From Saccharibacillus soli (GTDB lineage: Bacteria; Bacillota; Bacilli; Paenibacillales; Paenibacillaceae), in assembly GCA_002189105.1 (NCBI GenBank), contig NIOB01000005.1, positions 186,001 through 250,000 on the forward strand: a DNA stretch of 64,000 bases, read 5' to 3'. Below the pieces are notes generated by a model that saw only the letters and a program-made list of their open reading frames with translations, was not told where the DNA came from and made no database searches. Made by a program: the position numbers and the translations under genes. Positions 61,235 to 64,000 of the stretch are shown here, in pieces (position 1 is the stretch's first letter; the number at the start of each line of letters is the position of its first letter).

Positions 61235-62332
61235 ATGGCTAAACATGTACACTCGATGATAAAAATGGCAGCGGCGGCTGTGATGATCGCTGGTTTATTG
61301 AGCGGTTGCGGACAGGAGCACAGCAACCGCGAGGCATCTGCCCAAACGCAGAAGACTGATCCAGTCTCGGCCACTTTTTATGTCTATGATACGGTGGCTA
61401 CGATCAAGATTTACGATGAGAAGGCAACGGAACAGAATGTGGACGAGATCCGGGACCTGCTGGGCAAGATTGACCGGGAACTGAGCCGAACCAATCCGGA
61501 CAGCGATCTGTATAAGGTCAATGCAGCGGCAGGGCAGCAAGCCGTCCAGGTCTCCCAAGGAACCTTCGATGCTGTCAAAAAGGCGCTCGACTACGCCGAG
61601 GCGACCCACGGACTGCTTGATCCTACGGTTGGCCCGCTCATCAATCTGTGGGATATTGGTCATCAAGATGCCAAGGTGCCCAATAAGAATGAACTTGAAA
61701 CCGCACGGCGGCTAACGGATTATCACAAGGTGGTGATGGACGAAGCCAATCGAACCATCAAGCTTGAACAGCCAGGCATGGTGCTTGACCTAGGTTCCAT
61801 AGGCAAAGGATATGCGGCTGACCAGGTATCCTTATACATGCAGCAGCATCATCTGAACAGTGCGCTTATCAATCTCGGCGGAAGCAGCATCGTGGCCGTA
61901 GGCTCCAAGCCAGGAGGTGCGGATTGGAACGTCGGTCTTCAAGACCCGGACAAGAATCGGGGCAGCCAATTGGGTACGATCAAGATCAACAACGAGACGA
62001 TTGATTCGTCCGGCGTCTATGAACGTTATTTTATGCAGGACGGCGTGCGTTATCACCATATTCTCGATCCACGAACCGGTTATCCCACGCAAAATGGCCT
62101 GATGAGCATCACGATCGTCAGCGACAACGCGACAGATGCCGATGCCCTGTCCACGGCGGCGTTCGTTATGGGGTTAAAAGACGGCATGGCCTATATCGAA
62201 AGGCAAAAAGGGGTCGAAGCCTTCTTTGTGATGGACGATAACCAGATCTACGCCACCAGTGGACTCAAGGATCGCATCCATCTTACCTCCACCATCTATC
62301 ATATGGCTGACGATCCATCGTCAATCAAATGA
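61235..62332 (+). CDS. apbE: FAD:protein FMN transferase ApbE (lipoprotein)
   Basis: Extracytoplasmic enzyme that attaches FMN to Thr residues of flavoproteins. 365 residues. A type II signal peptide has lipobox LLSGC (Cys25). Typical ApbE features follow: MEVD-less YVYDTVATIKIYD start, LSRTNPDSDLYKVN, GLLDPTVGPLINLWDIG, DLGSIGKGYAAD, INLGGSS and HHILDPRTGYP with the metal/FAD site, and DADALSTAAFVMG. Start ATG 61235 follows GGACGGTGA. No flavoprotein partner (Rnf, Nqr, FMN-binding protein) is in the window. A terminator follows. Confidence 0.92.
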   Translation: MAKHVHSMIKMAAAAVMIAGLLSGCGQEHSNREASAQTQKTDPVSATFYVYDTVATIKIYDEKATEQNVDEIRDLLGKIDRELSRTNPDSDLYKVNAAAGQQAVQVSQGTFDAVKKALDYAEATHGLLDPTVGPLINLWDIGHQDAKVPNKNELETARRLTDYHKVVMDEANRTIKLEQPGMVLDLGSIGKGYAADQVSLYMQQHHLNSALINLGGSSIVAVGSKPGGADWNVGLQDPDKNRGSQLGTIKINNETIDSSGVYERYFMQDGVRYHHILDPRTGYPTQNGLMSITIVSDNATDADALSTAAFVMGLKDGMAYIERQKGVEAFFVMDDNQIYATSGLKDRIHLTSTIYHMADDPSSIK

Positions 62333-62360
62333 CGATGGGCAGTATGCCGCTCCTCCCTAA

Positions 62361-62405
62361 CAAGCCAAAAGCCGACTGGCAGCCAGTCGGCTTTTGGCTT
62401 TGTTT
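62361..62405 (+). terminator. Terminator of apbE
   Basis: AAGCCAAAAGCCGACTGG pairs perfectly with CCAGTCGGCTTTTGGCTT, followed by TGTTTTTG. The A-rich left side may also serve the converging minus-strand gene. Confidence 0.88.
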
Positions 62406-62500
62406 TTGAAGATTGGACGTCGAAGTTCTTGTTCTGGCCTCATTCGACCAGCGCGACTCAGACCGCGATGCTTACAAGGGCTGGTCGATGATTCGTAGGA

Positions 62501-64000
62501 TTATCGTCCGCTCAATACGGACAAATCCAGAGCGAAGCGTGCGAATCCGCCTTCTGCCATGCCTACAAATTCGATGCCGGCTGGGAGTCCATTCATACGT
62601 GCTTCCGGCGAGGAGAGCAGCTCCACTTGAAGTCCACTTGGTACGCCCACCAACTGCCAATTTCCATCTGCTTTTGTAGACAATACGCCCTGAGTACGAA
62701 TGTAGTCGGTTAAAATTTGACGATTCTCGTCCGCGGACGCCAGCACAACGCGCTGGCCATCCGGATTGGCAATGGGAGTGGAGAACGCGCGGTAGTTATT
62801 GGTCGCAATCAGGAAAGATTCGTCCTTCTCCACTGGACGCCCTTTATAACATAGATCTCCGATCCGTTCGACATCCGGGTGCAGCAGTTCACAGGCAGCT
62901 GAATAACGCGCCGGACGAGTCACATCAATCGTATAGGTCACTCCATCGATGATGTCGAAGTTAAACGATGGGAAGTCAGGATCAATCAGGCTCTGCCCGC
63001 TTCCTCCGTGGGGATCGACCGTACGGAACAAACCTGCCGCCCACTCCAGCCATTCCTTCAGTTCCGTGCCTGTCAGCAGCAGCGCACACAGGGTGTTGGG
63101 ATAATTATAGAGGTCGGCAATATGCTTGACGGCAAGTGGACCCGCCGGAACGTGCGTGTAATAAGAAGGGCCGTATCTCCCTCCGGTCTTGAAAGGAGCT
63201 GCCGCTGCCAGCATCGGCAGATGAGCGTACGGCGTATCTGCAAATGTCTGTCTCAGATACTCGCGCTGCGCATCATTGACAATCTGTACCGAAGCACTAT
63301 CCATGGCAAGTGCGAAAAAGCTGTCGATGGACTCTGTGGTTTCTCCAACCGGCGTACGAATGTAGGCAAGTGTACCTGCATGTGCCTCCTGAACGATCTG
63401 TTCCACAATCTCATCCTCTCGCGCAAGAGCCATTCCTTTGGCTGCTTCATAGACCGGCCTTGCTTCGGCGCGGCCGGAGATGACCGTCCAGCCTCGATCC
63501 GTATACTCCAGTTCCAGATCGACCACGCCCAGATGATCCCCTGCATATCCTGCTTCAACAGAAGGAATCCCGTTAATCGTCCCTTTTTCCAGATCCACGC
63601 CTTCTTTTCCCGCAAACGCCTCACTCGGAAACACTTTATGCGCGTGTCCAAACAGCATGACATCAATGTCGGGAATTCGGCTGAGATGCAGTGCGGCATT
63701 TTCTGTCATCGGGGCTTCAGGAATCTCCTCATACCCGCAGTGAGCCAGCAGAATCACCAGCTCTGCCCCCTGCTGCTTGAGCTGCGGCACGAACTTGCGG
63801 ACAGATTCGACCATATCCGCTGCGATCAGTTTGCCTTCCAGATTCGCTTTGTCCCAGCTCATGATCTGGGGTGTGACGACTCCAATCACGCCAATCTTGA
63901 GCGTATGCACGCCCCCTGCTTCGTCTTCGATCTCGCGCTCCAGCAGCAGATAAGGAGGGAGATAGGACTTCCCTGCTTCCCCCTCTTCGCTATCCAGATA
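62501..64000 (-). CDS. 5'-nucleotidase/2',3'-cyclic phosphodiesterase family protein (5' end outside window)
   Basis: Five hundred codons are open from the right edge to the stop codon, so the start lies outside. The visible part begins inside the metallophosphatase domain (IGVIGVVTPQIMSWDK, VILLAHCGYEE and the metal-binding FGHAHKVF), then the 5'-nucleotidase C-terminal substrate domain with GGRYGPSYYTHVPAG, NTLCALLLTGTELKEWLEW and NYRAFSTP, where Tyr and aromatic residues hold the base. The pattern resembles CpdB/YfkN-type cell-wall enzymes of nucleotide salvage. A GTG at 63910 exists, but upstream codons are conserved coding, so it is internal. Confidence 0.88.
   Translation of the reverse strand, partial: YLDSEEGEAGKSYLPPYLLLEREIEDEAGGVHTLKIGVIGVVTPQIMSWDKANLEGKLIAADMVESVRKFVPQLKQQGAELVILLAHCGYEEIPEAPMTENAALHLSRIPDIDVMLFGHAHKVFPSEAFAGKEGVDLEKGTINGIPSVEAGYAGDHLGVVDLELEYTDRGWTVISGRAEARPVYEAAKGMALAREDEIVEQIVQEAHAGTLAYIRTPVGETTESIDSFFALAMDSASVQIVNDAQREYLRQTFADTPYAHLPMLAAAAPFKTGGRYGPSYYTHVPAGPLAVKHIADLYNYPNTLCALLLTGTELKEWLEWAAGLFRTVDPHGGSGQSLIDPDFPSFNFDIIDGVTYTIDVTRPARYSAACELLHPDVERIGDLCYKGRPVEKDESFLIATNNYRAFSTPIANPDGQRVVLASADENRQILTDYIRTQGVLSTKADGNWQLVGVPSGLQVELLSSPEARMNGLPAGIEFVGMAEGGFARFALDLSVLSGR

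Overview
The window looks like a chromosomal segment of a Paenibacillaceae-type Firmicute (Paenibacillus or Saccharibacillus-like; inferred from gene content, about 55% GC, strong Shine-Dalgarno sequences, T-box leaders and Bacillus-type operons). It is almost entirely core and metabolic DNA. I see no phage, insertion sequence, CRISPR array or rRNA operon. Many genes need a start codon further in than the longest reading frame; starts were chosen from Shine-Dalgarno position, and several genes too short or too unusual for simple ORF calling were added.

Layout, left to right. 1-7148 (minus strand): the start of zapA, then pheS-pheT behind a Phe T-box, then an ABC-F ribosome-protection gene behind a long attenuator-like leader, and a small membrane protein. 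7323-13096 (plus): a sucrose regulon (LacI-type repressor, sucrose-6-phosphate hydrolase, fructokinase, sucrose PTS EIIBCA). Its promoter lies in the end of the repressor gene, with a cre site over the -35 and four 12-bp operator palindromes downstream. 13376-13629: tRNA-Pro and tRNA-Gly operon. 13706-16061: a membrane GGDEF-EAL protein, preceded by a short promoter-RNA-terminator unit. 16136-18677: Fur box, feoA, feoB and a FeoB-associated Cys-rich peptide. 18838-24783 (minus): moxR followed by two tandem DUF58/DUF4129 pairs, resembling the moxR-DUF58-transglutaminase operon but without a transglutaminase domain.

25013-34653: two small genes, a 2-Cys peroxiredoxin, leuB, an aldo/keto reductase on the opposite strand, and ilvB-ilvN-ilvC-leuA behind a Leu T-box (specifier CTC). 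ilvC is flanked by strong inverted repeats. 34734-39873: a BmpA-type nucleoside ABC transporter with a PurBox-like site. 39967-41387: infC-rpmI-rplT with an L20-type leader and an AUU start for infC. 41426-45114: a processive-type family 2 glycosyltransferase with a long 5' leader, a PAP2 phosphatase and an MGDG-synthase-like glycosyltransferase. 45148-48683: a small Imm26-like gene coupled to trmB, a small unknown gene, and the tRNA modification pair mnmL-mnmM.

49274-54634: alpha/beta hydrolase, recQ, an AhpD-like protein and an RluA-family protein whose catalytic Asp is replaced by Glu. 54899-57898 (minus): two uncharacterised proteins and a FTCD/FchA-like cyclodeaminase. 58137-62332 (plus): two DppB/DppC-type permeases without a binding protein or ATPase (the first apparently starting at CTG), a Gfo/Idh/MocA oxidoreductase and an ApbE lipoprotein. 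62501-64000 (minus): the C-terminal part of a 5'-nucleotidase/2',3'-cyclic phosphodiesterase that runs off the window.
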